Source: Paulownia fortunei (taxonomy: Eukaryota > Streptophyta > Magnoliopsida > Lamiales > Paulowniaceae). Taken from it: 64,000 bases of DNA. The stretch is taken from NCBI GenBank assembly GCA_019321725.1, contig CM033123.1, positions 3,046,960 to 3,110,959 on the forward strand. Reading direction: 5' to 3'. A program made the position numbers and the translations under genes. The notes beneath the pieces were generated by a model. The model searched no databases. It was not told the origin of the DNA and saw nothing but the letters and a program-made list of their open reading frames with translations. Of this stretch, positions 38,346 to 48,915 are shown one piece after another (positions within the stretch are counted from its first letter, which is position 1; every line of letters starts with the position of its first letter).

Positions 38346-40492
38346 TCACCTTATGATGTGAATTGGGGATACCATAATTCTTGTATGAAATCTATGTGCT
38401 AATTGCTGCTGTATGTATTGGTACAAGTTGTGCTTTACATATAATTTAGCACTCTAATAATAGATATTACTATTATTATGGTAATTGCAATGTGTTGTCT
38501 GTCGAGAAATGGTTTTATGGTTTTCTCAACGTAATTGCATATACCCATGAAACGGAATGCAATGAGGTGTGAATTGAATGATTCTGCTTGAGACTTGATT
38601 TTGATAGTCTGGTTTTGCAGAATTAGGTAAACAAAAAGTCACTTCTCTTGCAATTGAATCATATATATATATATATATGTAAACACATTGTTGGATCATC
38701 ATCAGATGGCAACGAGCAGAATGGTGATACATGATAGAGATACTACACCTGCCGACGAGCAGAACGTAAAGATGTTACACCTAGTGTGTATGCACTGATA
38801 TATCACCACACATTTATATACAAATTCATACATATCCATGTGGGTGTGTGCACCGAATGTAGCATTTCCAATACCCGAACAAAGTATGCAACACTGGACT
38901 CTGCAGCAATTACAACACCAATTTGTGGACACGCAATCCATTGTAGTGTTCATTAATGTTCATATTGCTTTAGACTCAACGTAAATGCCTTCGCATTTAA
39001 TACACTTCATAATTTCCTCAATCCAGTCATCAATTATGACAAGTAGTTGTCATACACCTGGTTGAGTTGTAAATTTTGGAAGATTGTTTCAATACTTGGG
39101 CTGAGTTTTTGTACAACTCGTGCGCAGGTCAAGTCGGACAAATTCAACTAGCTTTAAAAAAAAATTGCCATTACATCCTTTTGTGAAATTTTGGATCTCA
39201 ACAAGTATTTGGAAATATTTAATACTCCATCAATCAAATATTCCAATGTCTTAATTCTTGTACGTGTACATAGTAATGGTTACCCATACAAATCATTCAT
39301 TCACATGTTAAGTGGAAACATAGTATCTGACTTTGATTGAAATACTCGATAAAATTCTCCCAATTTTTGAATATATTCAATGGGACAAATTTTGTTGATA
39401 AGGTCTTGTTCAAGCAAATAAAATTGAAGTAAAAAATTTCTAAAAAAATTGAGATATTGAGTTCGACTCCAATTAAACGTGTTATCATTTAATTCACGAG
39501 CCTTGCTATCTTGATTACTATTTATTAAATTGAATTAATTATTCATAGTTCGTATATAACTAACAATTAATAATTGTATATAGTTATTTTTATATTTTAA
39601 TATAAAATTATATAATTAATCATTTAATTAAAAGAACAATTTCCGAAGTGAACTGAAGTTTCATGGTTTTAAACCTTCCTTCTATTGTTTTTTTAAAATT
39701 GGATTGGAGAAGTTGGTTCGCCCGGATTGATCGGTCCAACCGTGAATTGATGGTCGATCTGATCCTACTTGGGGCAAATAATTGAAAATTCGATTAAAAT
39801 TGATCAAAAATTAATTAGACCAATCAAATAATCGATTAAATCGACTAGAACTTTTTTTTGTTTTTATTTTTTATACGAACCTTAAACTTGGTATTTAAAT
39901 GCAAGTATGTGGTTATTTGGAATTTAAATTTTATTAAATATATATTTTTAATTAATTAATTATATATTTTTATTTTATGCATATCAATTAATTATTATAT
40001 TATTATTTTATGTAATATAATAAAAAAATATAAATAATTTTACGTTAGTTTTAGTGCGATGGTTTAAATCGTGAAAGTTTTTCTCTTCACTCATGATGTT
40101 GAAGTCAAACCTTAATGTAGTCCACTTCATGATAAAGATACAACCTCAAATTAGGTGGATTTCTAGAAAACGGCCCGCAGAATGCCACAACATAATGTAG
40201 ACCATAGAAAAATCAATTAATATCATAATATATATATTTTCATCCAAAAAGAAGCGGAATTTCCGGTCATCCAGCCATTCATAATTCGTAATGGAATTTG
40301 ATCTTCTTTCCTGAAATGACCAAAACACAACTATGCACAGTCCTCCGTTCAATTAACCTGGACAACAAACGTTTTAAGACGAGGGATAAATTAGTCTTTA
40401 CTGTAAGATATCAATTTCATAAATTCCAAATTAAGATGATATTTTTATCTCCATTTTCGGCGTCGCTTCAAACTGAAATTTCCTTCAAGCTG

Positions 40493-40496
<4 letters not shown>
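38346..40496. other. Spacer between the two ARD genes
   Basis: AT-rich. It includes the ARD4-type 3' UTR, an AT microsatellite (about 38659-38678), and a stretch near 39710-39850 rich in GATCGGTCCAACCG- and TCGATTAAAT-like words that resembles degraded repeat DNA. No gene was found. Confidence 0.45.

Positions 40497-40533
<37 letters not shown>
40497..40533 (+). repeat. (AG)n microsatellite directly before the ARD1/2-type start codon
   Basis: A 37-base AG run ends at the base before the ATG context (GAGAATGGG). It is probably in the 5' UTR. GA-repeat tracts are known binding sites for plant BBR/BPC factors; a role here is inferred. Confidence 0.85.
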
Positions 40534-40536
<3 letters not shown>

Positions 40537-43500
40537 GGTTCACTTAGCAAGGTATGAAATTTCTTCAATCTTAGTTTTTTGTGTTTTCAACGTTGTATAT
40601 ATTTTATGTGGCTGTGATTTGTATTGATTCTTAAATATATTGAATTGCAATTTTATTTGCTCAGATGATTGTAAAATCTTTGTTTTTTTTGTTTTTTGTT
40701 GGGGGTGGGGTGGGGTGGGCCGGGGGGGGGGGGTTGGGATTGCTACGGTCAATTCGTAGCTGATTATATTATGTGGATGTATGAATTTTTGATTATGTAA
40801 AACTTGGATTAAATTTGGTAGGTAGTTCTTAATTTCTGTTTTTTTTCCAATTCATTTTTTTTTCTTTGCAAGGGTCTGAATTTAATCTGATTATATCCAG
40901 AGCTTCACGTGTTTTTATATGTGCTACACGATTATCACTTCGTTAAGTATCCATATGTGTATGAAAATAGGCATATGTTATGTTGGATTCTTGTGGCGGC
41001 TAAACTTTGATGAAAAATCAAGATTCTGTTTTCTTTAATCATTTTGGTTGTGAGTTGCTCGATTGATGACGGCTTGGAGTTTCTAAAGTGATAATAGCTG
41101 TGAATTTTTATGTGGGGCAAATGAACTTGAGGAATGCCACTTCCTATTCTTGCCCGGGCTATTTTTCACTTAGTTAAGGTTAATATGGCTATTTTTCACT
41201 AACTTGCCCGGCCTGATTAGGCAATTTATGGAACCTTTTGATCATGCTACTCTTGCATAAGACAAAACAAGAAGTTATCACTACCCTTTTCCCCATCATT
41301 TAGCCTTCCCTTTGCACATCAAAGAGTTGTGACCTTTCATGAGGCTGGTCGTTGAATATTCAGCTTCTAGTAGTAGGTCTAGTTCCATCATTACACTAAC
41401 TCACAAGTTGTGCATACATGAGTTGCCATCTGAGTTGTTTTCCTTGTTATGGGAGCAAAATATGTACAATTCTAATTAAATGAGAATGCTTATCCTGATT
41501 ATTTTATTTTCTCTGATTTTATTTATGCCTGCATGGGTATTGGCTTGCTGATATGTAACATATTTGAATGACAGCATGTTTTGGACATATAATTATGTTA
41601 TCTTATTTTGAAATCCAACAATATCTTGAAGAATCAAATACTCTGTGTTTGGGTGAATCTTTAAGTTTTTTAAAACACCTTATATGATGTTCTAAAGTGT
41701 TCGATAAAATTTTTAGTAGATGAGTTTATAAGTTCTCAAAATAAGATGATAGCATTTTATAAGATCTTTTCAAAAGGAAGGAGTTCCTAACTTATTTTTA
41801 AGATCTTAAGAAACTCCTCTAGTTTTGGCCTAATTAATTACAAAATTGGCATTATTAATATCTTAAAAATCTCATGAACTTATTTTATCCAAGCATTTCA
41901 AAAGATTATTTAAGATCTAGCATCTTAAATTTTTTTAAAATCTTTTGAATATTCAGCTTGTAGTAGTAGGTCCAGTTCAATCGTGAACTAACTCACAAGT
42001 TGTCATACATGGATTGCCATCCGAGTTGTTTTCCTAATTGTGGGAGCAAAACATCAACTTTAATTAAATGAAGAATACTTATCCTGATTATTTTATTTTC
42101 TCAGATGTTATGCATGCCTGAATTTGTATTGGCCTGTTGATATGTACATATTTAAATGACAATATGTTTTGGAATATAATTATGTTCTATCATTTTGAAA
42201 CCCAGCAATTTCTCGTAGAATCAAAGACTTAGAGTGTGCTTGGGTAGTTTATAAGTTTCTAAGATGTTTGAGAGCTTATACGATGTCTTTGGTAAATTTT
42301 TTTAGAAGAGCTTATGAGCTCCCAAAGAAGTTAGAATTTTATAAGTTCCTTCAAAGAAAGTAAAGAGTTCCTAATTTCATTTTAAGATCTTAAGAATTTT
42401 TTTTTAGTTTTGACCATATTAAGTACAAAATTGCTATTACTAATATTTAAAAGCTCCTTTATCTTATTTTGTCGAGTCATCTCAACATCTTATTAAAATA
42501 AGATCTAAGCATCTTATAAGCTCCAAAAATATCTTGCAATTATAAAAAAAATTAATTAAGCTTAGCCAAACACCCTCTTATTCATGTTGTTTATGCCCTT
42601 TCCTTTTCTGGCCTCACTTAGATTTGTTGAATAACACGTAGTTTTCTGTTGGTAAATAGCAATCCAACTGGTTCTCTGCCAAATAGAAGTACATTTTTTT
42701 TTTCATTTTTCCATGTAAAGTTTGTTCCCTCTTGTACTTTGCCCTTCTGCATAAGAAGATAATATGTCGAAATAAAAATACAAGCAATTCTAAGTTTTGC
42801 ACCTACCTCAAAAATTTGTTTCATGCAGGATGACAAGGAAGAAGTTATTCAGGCATGGTACATGGATGACAGTGATGAAGATCAGAGACTTCCTCATCAC
42901 CGTAATCCAAAAGAATTTGTGTCCTTTGAAAAACTTGACGGTATGCATGCTTAGAAGTTGTTGTTATGTTGTCAAGGGCTCTCTTTCTTTTGTCAGTTAT
43001 AACCTACAGTCATATATACAAGATGCCAACCGTGTGCTACAACGTCATTCTCTCATGGATGTTTTTAAAAAATCATTTTTTCCAATTTGTTTAGTCAAGA
43101 CCTAATTCATATCGAAGTAGATTCCAATAAAGATCTACAGCATAATTTCTCGGCTAAGTGGTACGTGTTGTTTTTGCCTGCTAATCATTTTTTGAGCTTC
43201 TAAACTGAGCTGCTTTCCAAATCTTTTAGAGCTTGGAGTGCTTAGCTGGAGGTTAGATGCTGACAACTATGAAACAGATCCAGAGTTGAAGAAAATTCGT
43301 GAAGCTCGTGGATATTCTTACATGGTATGCTAGTCATAAAGTGAGGGAACAATTGAAGTCAGAAATATCTTTCTCTCAAAAATAGTTATTTGCTTTCCGG
43401 TGTAATATTAATATAATGGAACATCCTTCAGGACTTTTGTGAAGTTTGCCCAGAAAAACTGCCAAATTATGAAGAGAAGATCAAGAACTTTTATGAGGAA

Positions 43501-44469
43501 CATCTTCACACAGATGAGGAGATCCGCTATTGTGTTGCAGGGAGTGGTAGGTTAATCATGACTAACTTGAGTTGGTGATCCTCCTATGCTTACTGATGAT
43601 CCTCGTACCTAAAAGAAATTTCTTCATGTTGAAGGTTATTTTGATGTGCGTGATCGTGAGGAAGCTTGGATCCGTATCTGGGTGAAGAAAGGGGCAATGA
43701 TTGTTTTGCCAGCTGGAATTTATCACCGTTTTACACTTGATTCAGACAATTACATCAAGGTAAAGTTCTAAAGAGCATGTAGTAGCATTTATAGACCAAG
43801 ATGCTTGCTACACCATCAAGTTTTACATGTTTAATACAACCCAAATGTCATTATATGGCGAACTACACTGACTTTGTACTTTATCATTTGTTGTGTCTCA
43901 ACATAAAGGAGATAAACAAGAACAGATAACAAATCACATTTTAAGAGCTGAATTTGCAAGAAATCTAGCCTATGTAAGTCATTTCATATGTGGGTTTCTG
44001 ACATAAGGGAATAATCATTGTTTCTTGTGAGGGGGCTTTCACTTTTGTTAATTTTTTTCACTAGTCATTGCCACATTGTGCCATTGTTTGGGAATGGGCA
44101 ATTTAAGAATATTAGCATCATCATTCAGATGCATCTCTTGATCAAAAAATCTATATATGCAGGCAATGCGGCTATTTGTTGGTGATCCTGTATGGACTCC
44201 ACACAATCGCCCTCATGATCATCTCCCTGCAAGGTGCGGTCTCTGTCTTCTCAATATTGTTTTATTCCCACTCCCCACTCCCCACTGTGAGATGACAAAA
44301 AACAAGGAGAAAATGACCAAGGAGAAAACTAAAATATCTAAGCACATGCATAAAAAGAAGTAAAAGATTAGAGAATTAATGCTAGAGGGTCACTATGTGC
44401 AGGAAACAGTATGTTGAAACTTTTCTGCAGAAGGCAGGTGGTGGTCAAGCGGTTGATGCTGCAGCTTAA
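40534..44469 (+). CDS. Acireductone dioxygenase, ARD1/ARD2 type
   Basis: Seven exons, 40534-40551, 42829-42940, 43230-43324, 43432-43546, 43635-43759, 44163-44233 and 44403-44469, join in frame to 200 residues. It catalyses the same methionine-salvage step as its neighbour. Metal ligands are His 99, His 101 and Glu 105 ([11 protein letters not shown]) and His 144 (PAGIYHRF). The C-terminus ([13 protein letters not shown]) is longer and unlike the ARD4-type copy. Introns 1, 3 and 5 sit at the same codons as the three introns of the upstream paralogue; introns 2, 4 and 6 are absent there. Intron 1 (2.3 kb) contains a G-rich tract and a 593-bp tandem duplication with a foldback element. The stop codon lies in a 31-bp tandem duplication. 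All splice sites are GT-AG and every phase closes. Confidence 0.94.
40700..40738 (+). repeat. G-rich tract in ARD intron 1
   Basis: Runs of 5, 4, 4 and 3 G separated by single T, then CC, about 12 G, TT and GGG. It lies about 150 bases into the transcribed intron on the coding strand and is a strong G-quadruplex candidate. Confidence 0.85.
41353..42538 (+). repeat. 593-bp tandem duplication in ARD intron 1
   Basis: The segment starting TGAATATTCAGCTT at 41353 recurs at 41946, and similarity continues through both copies (for example ACTAACTCACAAGTTGT and CTTATCCTGATTATTTTATT). Copies differ by scattered substitutions and small indels, so the duplication is not recent. Each contains part of a foldback element; only the second keeps its right end. 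Confidence 0.9.
42229..42580. mobile_element. Foldback MITE-like element in ARD intron 1
   Basis: About 352 bases bounded by imperfect terminal inverted repeats of about 19-20 bases: TTAGAGTGTGCTTGGGTAG on the left, and on the right the reverse complement of TAAGAGGGTGTTTGGCTAAG. Internal inverted motifs such as GAGCTTATAAG make it largely self-complementary. There is no coding capacity. GTGTTTGG-type ends are common among plant non-autonomous DNA elements, but I could not find a clean target-site duplication, so the superfamily is open. Confidence 0.6.
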
Positions 44470-44523
44470 AACCCCTTTTTGCATGCAAACGACAGCTTAA
44501 AACCCCTTTTTGCATGCAAACGA
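44462..44523 (+). repeat. Perfect 31-bp tandem duplication across the ARD stop codon
   Basis: Two identical 31-base units, 44462-44492 and 44493-44523, each starting CAGCTTAAAACCCC and ending TTGCATGCAAACGA. The first contains the last codons and the TAA stop; the second lies wholly in the 3' UTR and repeats the stop. Confidence 0.97.
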
Positions 44524-44816
44524 TTTGGGCAACATTAATGTATGGTTGGACTTAATATGAGCTTGTTAAAATAGCTTTCCTGTAATATAATGAGTTTGTC
44601 TAAATAATGGACCTGAGGTCCTCCGTATAAGGATTGCTTGACAAATGTTTGTATGAATGGAATGTTCGCATTCTTACACCTATCTATGGCAAATGCATGG
44701 GTCAATATTGGTTTCTGGTGTCTTTCTGTTCCAATACTATCTCAGACACTGCCTTTATACTTTTTTTATATAATGGTGACTCTTGCAATGAGTGATTCCA
44801 GGAGATGGATACAATT

Positions 44817-45058
44817 AGACCAATGTTTTGTGCTATTAATTATTTGTTTTGTGTCTGCAAACGTTAAATGTTAAAAAATGTTTCATCCATAACTTGGTAT
44901 GGATATATACTAGTATTTTATGAGTTCATACTTATTGCGGGAGTTGGTACTTGGATGCTTTTAGACCCATGTTTTTGTGCTGTTAATCATAAAGGTTTCT
45001 GCAAACTATAGATGTTCAAAAATGTTTTATCCATATCTTCGTATGGATATACTAGTAC
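44817..45058 (+). repeat. Diverged direct repeat, about 146-bp period
   Basis: A segment starting AGACC(A/C)ATG, then TTTTGTGCT(A/G)TTAAT, TCTGCAAAC, AAAATGTTT(C/T)ATCCATA and TATGGATAT...ACTAGTA is seen from 44817 and again from 44963. The copies differ by many substitutions and short indels. Confidence 0.75.
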
Positions 45059-45445
45059 TTGCGATCATTTCACTTGCGTGGCGCCAAGCCACCATGCCCG
45101 AACGTGAAAAATTGAAGTGCTTGATGAACAACTCACTAGTCACTGAATGGTTTATGAATGCTACATTTCCGCGGTTGTGTTGGTTGTAGGGCAACTGAAT
45201 GGCAGAAAACACTTGTCTATTTCAAACGATGAAGATCATTGTGTTAGGACAAGAAGTCCCATTTCTAACATAATATAATTTTCATCGTCTGGTTTTACGA
45301 ATTAGTCACTTCAACAATTGTCGATGAAGGCACCCCATGTGGTTGAGAATTTGCCATGGATTGCTGCATTTAATTATAAGGTAGTGAGGAGGAACTTTCG
45401 GACCAATAAAACTACAGAGGCTTCAAATACTTGGTTAAACTCGCA

Positions 45446-45470
45446 CACATACATACATACATACATACAT
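45446..45470. repeat. (ACAT)n microsatellite
   Basis: About six ACAT units in gene-free sequence downstream of the ARD genes. Confidence 0.9.
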
Positions 45471-48400
45471 ATAATGTAATATATATTTGGTGAATTGGTA
45501 AGATTTTGAATAATGTAAAGAGTTTTATGGGTTATAAAAAGAAATATTATATAACCACGTGGCTACTACTCAAATGGGTTTGTGAGTTATTAAATGTGTA
45601 TAATAAAATTTAAAAAGAAATGTTGAACAATTAACAATACTACTTTAATAATATTGAAATATGTAGCTTCTCATGAACCGGGCTAAATAATTTCCACTCT
45701 AAATGAAGGCACAAAATATCCATTTTAGGCTGCAATGTAGCAGTAGTTTAGTTCAGCACGGCTCACAGCGGCGCCCTAGTCCTTAATTTTTTTTATATGC
45801 TTATATTTATACCTACCAATTTTATTGCTTTAATGTTTATTTTGGGTTCAAGGATTTTCATTAGGCAAAAAAAAAAAAAGGGTATGACAGAGCGAAAAAA
45901 AAAAAAGAAAAAATACAAAATTTTAACTGTTTTTGGTTGTCTACGAAAAACAACGAATTAGGAAAAGAACAATGGAGAGGAGGAAAGTAATGGGGAAATA
46001 AACATTTCCTCATGCTTTTCTCTCATTTTTCAAACATATTTTATGAGGAAATAATTGTTTTCCAATTTTATGAAATTTCTTCTCAATATATTCCATACCA
46101 AACAATTAACTTTTTTCTTAATTTTTTTTTCTCAACAAAATGCTGTGCCAAACAAAGTTTAATAATTATCTTAGACTTTTCTCCCTATTAATAACAAATT
46201 AAAATATTAATCTTATTCAACAAACAACACTCAGGGATCAGGGTGGTAGTTGGTGGGGTTGGGAGAGCAGCAGACAAAGTTACACTGGATTTCATTATCT
46301 GGTTTTAATGGTTTTTTTATTATGGCTTAAAGTTAGATGCTTCCGGATCTTTCAACCCGGATTTAACTATTTATAGATCTTGTCTCTGAATCTTTGGTTC
46401 TACACCCATCCGGAAGCTCCATTAAATTATTAATTTTTGTTTCATTATTTTAATCTTGTCTTTTAATTAATATATTTTCTTCGGTATTTATATTGACACG
46501 TGTCATGTGGTTCATAATGTTTACTATTTTATGTTTTTTCATTTACTTTAACAGTTATGCTTTTCTAAAAAGTCTTTTCCTTTGTTGAATTAAAGTGACT
46601 TGTGATGTATGGAATCAACGAAAAATAAGACAAGTAATAGAATTGAAGAATTGTATCAAGTCATAGGTTTGAATGGAATTTGATGTTCGGTCGAATGCAA
46701 ATTCAATATATTATTATTATTTTTGTAATTACAAATGAATTATAAAAAAAAAATAGAGTCCTAATTATCTTATGATAATATAGGATTGAGTTGTTTATAA
46801 AAATGAATTATATATTTTTTACATGCCAAGAATATATAATTACGTTCTTCGAAAATTATGAGTCATGTCGTATTTTTTGATCAAACTCACACCTTTCAGA
46901 TTTTGGGAATTAAATATTTTTTCAAGGGCAAAAATAAAAAATCAATTTAATTACCCATGAAACTTGTAGTAATAATTTGTAAATTGATAATATCTTGTTC
47001 GGGGATTTAGTCCGACTCTTTTTCAAAGCGATCAAAATTTTTACCCCACAGCGAAAAAGGGATTTGCTATGTTAATTGCACAAAAAAATAAATAAAGAAA
47101 TATACCATATTATTTAATTGTTGTTGTCAGTTATTTTTTTAAATAATATTGTACTGATTATATCAAAAGTAAAATGTAAAATCTTTATGATGCTGAATAA
47201 ATTAAACAATTTAATTTTCTAAAATAGTAAATATAGCATTCAAATTCAAAGAGGAAGAGTAATTTATAATCCACCAATATTGAAGTGAAACTCGTGTGTT
47301 TTTTAAACTAGAATTTGGCTATTTAAGTGAGTGGTTGACTTCAAAAACAATAGGTCACACCATGATATATTTCTATTCAAAATTGTCCACTTGTTATGCA
47401 TAATTGTAAGAAGATTGAGCTTCTTGACGTGGATGAATGTCTTTCATGATTTTAAATCACTTGTTTAATACTTGAAAACAAATCCTACCAAAACATCATT
47501 GAACCTTGCTTTTATTGGTCATGAAACAATCTTTCAAGACTTTATTATTATTTCCAAATCTAATTTTGCATCTTTTGTAATTGTTGCTCTTCTTTTTGGA
47601 ACTTAGAAATATTTGTTTAATGTAAGAATTGATGCTTAGTTCCATTTTATTCAAGTGAGTTGACCCAACTTTTATTTGATTAAGGTGTATTATATTATAA
47701 AAGTTGTCTTGATATTTCTCATTTTTGCCTGAGCAAAAAATACATTTTGTTTTTAAATTTCCATTCCAATAGTAAAGCCAACTCTTGACTATACACTTTC
47801 GCCTAAAAATAATGTGAAATCTTTTTATGAATTGAGTGTAATATTTTCAGTTTATCCAACAATACTGAATCAAAAGAACACAAAAATAACATAAAGATCC
47901 CTTAACTTGTGAATTTCTATTTGTCAAAATGTATAATAAAATTAGTGACACTTTTGTGGAAAAGCAACCTTTCCAAGGAAAAAGAATCAGTTGGGAGCCT
48001 TGGCCACAATTCAATTAACGAAATAATTGATTTGAACTTGATTTTAGTAGAAGGATGGAGGTTCGAATCCTTTTGGAAACCTGTAGATGCATTTCAATAT
48101 GAAACAATCACTATATTACCATTGGAACCCTTCGACTGAACTGTGTCGAGCGATCACTGTGGGTTGAACTTTTTATTCGCAAAAGTATATAATTTTTATT
48201 GAAAATCTAAATATTAATTGAGATATGTTTCGTGATTTATCTTTTGTAGGTTGTAGGAGTAGGTGTATAGAAAATTTAGAATTAATTCGACGCAAGTTGA
48301 GAATTTAAATTATAAAAAAAAAATATAAATAAATAAAAGAATCAGATGGGACCTGAAAATATCTGAAGACTATCTCCTGCTTGCATCATCAACTTTCCAC

Positions 48401-48915
48401 CTGTTCAAATTCCAACAGTATTATTGTAATAAACAATGTATAATCTGTACATTTTCTCATCACCTACTCAAAAGAAGACTCATCACTCCCACAGAACCTA
48501 ATTTATATCAACATATCATTATTCTTCTCAATTATATTTTCGTCTTCATCTCCCAAAACCCTCAGTTCCCATTGATCTGTTGTTTCAAACAAACTCCATT
48601 CAACTTCACTTAACATATAGTATCCCTTTTTCCCCCGAAATATGTCCTTATTTTTCTTGGGGAAAAGGGTTCTATATTTGTTGTTCATATTGATCTTCAT
48701 TTGAATCTTGATAATTCTTCTTCTCAAACCATCACAATTTTCTTCCTCAAATTTTGAAAGTTTCTCCGCCAAAATGGAAACCACTTGAAGAAAAATACTA
48801 CTCCTACAATAGTTTCTCATTAAAACTGTAACTATACATCAAACTGAATTGTTCCTCAAAAAAGCAATTCCATTTTCATATCCTCATTGCAACAAAAACC
48901 CCAAAATTGCAAAGT

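Larger units (their letters stand above)
44524..48915. other. Intergenic between ARD1/2-type gene and HSF gene
   Basis: Begins with the ARD 3' UTR. It contains a diverged two-copy repeat (44817-45058), an ACAT microsatellite (45446-45470), and AT-rich sequence with no identifiable gene. A GGTTCGAATCC word near 48060 resembles a tRNA B box, but no tRNA fold surrounds it. The last about 400 bases are the HSF promoter and leader, C/T-rich on the plus strand. Confidence 0.5.

Noticed and set aside
48055..48075. tRNA B-box word GGTTCGAATCC
   Set aside because: Upstream sequence does not give acceptor, D or anticodon stems; an isolated match or an old SINE scrap is more likely.
48720..48790. GAA/TTC words upstream of the HSF gene as a heat-shock element
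   Set aside because: The GAA and TTC blocks do not have the two-base spacing of a canonical element; AT-rich DNA gives many such partial matches.
48503..48820. 105-codon minus-strand frame next to the HSF start
   Set aside because: It lies in the HSF promoter/leader, with no recognisable motif and no support beyond length.
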